Shown here one piece after another: positions 63,881-64,000 of a DNA stretch of 64,000 nucleotides. Made by a program: the position numbers and the translations under genes. The notes beneath the pieces were generated by a model. It searched no databases and was not told where the DNA came from. It was given only the letters and a program-made list of their open reading frames with translations. The stretch's first letter is position 1; each line of letters starts with the position of its first letter. This DNA comes from Stratiolaelaps scimitus (lineage: Eukaryota; Arthropoda; Arachnida; Mesostigmata; Laelapidae), in contig JABWDB010000016.1 in NCBI GenBank assembly GCA_019614645.1, positions 2,542,001-2,606,000 of the forward strand, written 5' to 3'.

Positions 63881-64000
63881 TGTAAAAAACAGGCAGGCTT
63901 GTACATGTCAATGGGAATATCGTACTCCTTAGTTTGCCCTACGACGGGTGATTCTATCGGTGACTGTATAGTACCCGACTGGGCAATTGCCTAGATATTT

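Larger units (their letters stand above)
58278..64000. other. intergenic, no gene seen
   Basis: Contains the inverted repeat at 60935-60987 and microsatellites at 59.7, 62.7, 63.0 and 63.85 kb. The longest frame (60088-60507, internal ATG at 60163) is serine-rich and unrecognised. The last 2 kb are strongly AT-rich with simple repeats. Confidence 0.55.

Overview
This is a eukaryotic window, not a bacterial one. Open frames are short and broken by GT-AG introns. Spliced exons join in frame into recognisable animal proteins. The rest is intergenic DNA with long (TA)n tracts, tRNA-derived SINE copies and inverted repeats. An invertebrate, most likely an arthropod, fits best: it has a nose-resistant-to-fluoxetine (NRF-6) type acyltransferase, compact introns of about 0.1-1 kb in two of the genes, and varied acceptor sites unlike the uniform nematode consensus. 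A mite or other chelicerate is my guess, held weakly.

Layout. Positions 1-32 kb hold no gene I can support. They contain GC-richer islands (about 3.3-4.2, 12.7-13.5 and 25.5-26.5 kb) that could be promoters or untranslated first exons, several SINE copies, two strong fold-back repeats (298-378 and 15955-16032), and many (TA)n tracts. From 32.1 to 40.2 kb lies a 17-exon gene for an NRF-6 type multi-pass acyltransferase (about 824 aa). From 42.1 to 46.9 kb lies a 7-exon gene for a CPPED1-type calcineurin-like phosphoesterase (about 358 aa). Its N-terminus is encoded by a 21-bp minisatellite read in frame as nine seven-residue repeats. Inside its first intron are two splice-compatible exons of unknown kind that together carry eight cysteines. 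From 47 to 55.9 kb is gene-poor DNA, including a complete SINE with a perfect 14-bp target-site duplication. From 55.9 to 58.3 kb lies a 5-exon cytochrome b561 gene (261 aa) with all four heme histidines. From 58.3 to 64 kb I see no gene.

All three confident genes are on the + strand with separate flanks; nothing suggests co-transcription or a shared pathway. The acyltransferase and cytochrome b561 are membrane proteins, and the phosphoesterase should be a soluble cytosolic metalloenzyme. Exon joins were done by eye from splice consensus, reading phase and remembered family motifs, so splice sites could be off locally. First exons and untranslated regions are the weakest part. I found no clearly new multi-gene system. 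The most unusual items are the coding minisatellite in the phosphoesterase, the orphan cysteine-rich exons inside its intron, and the SINE families.
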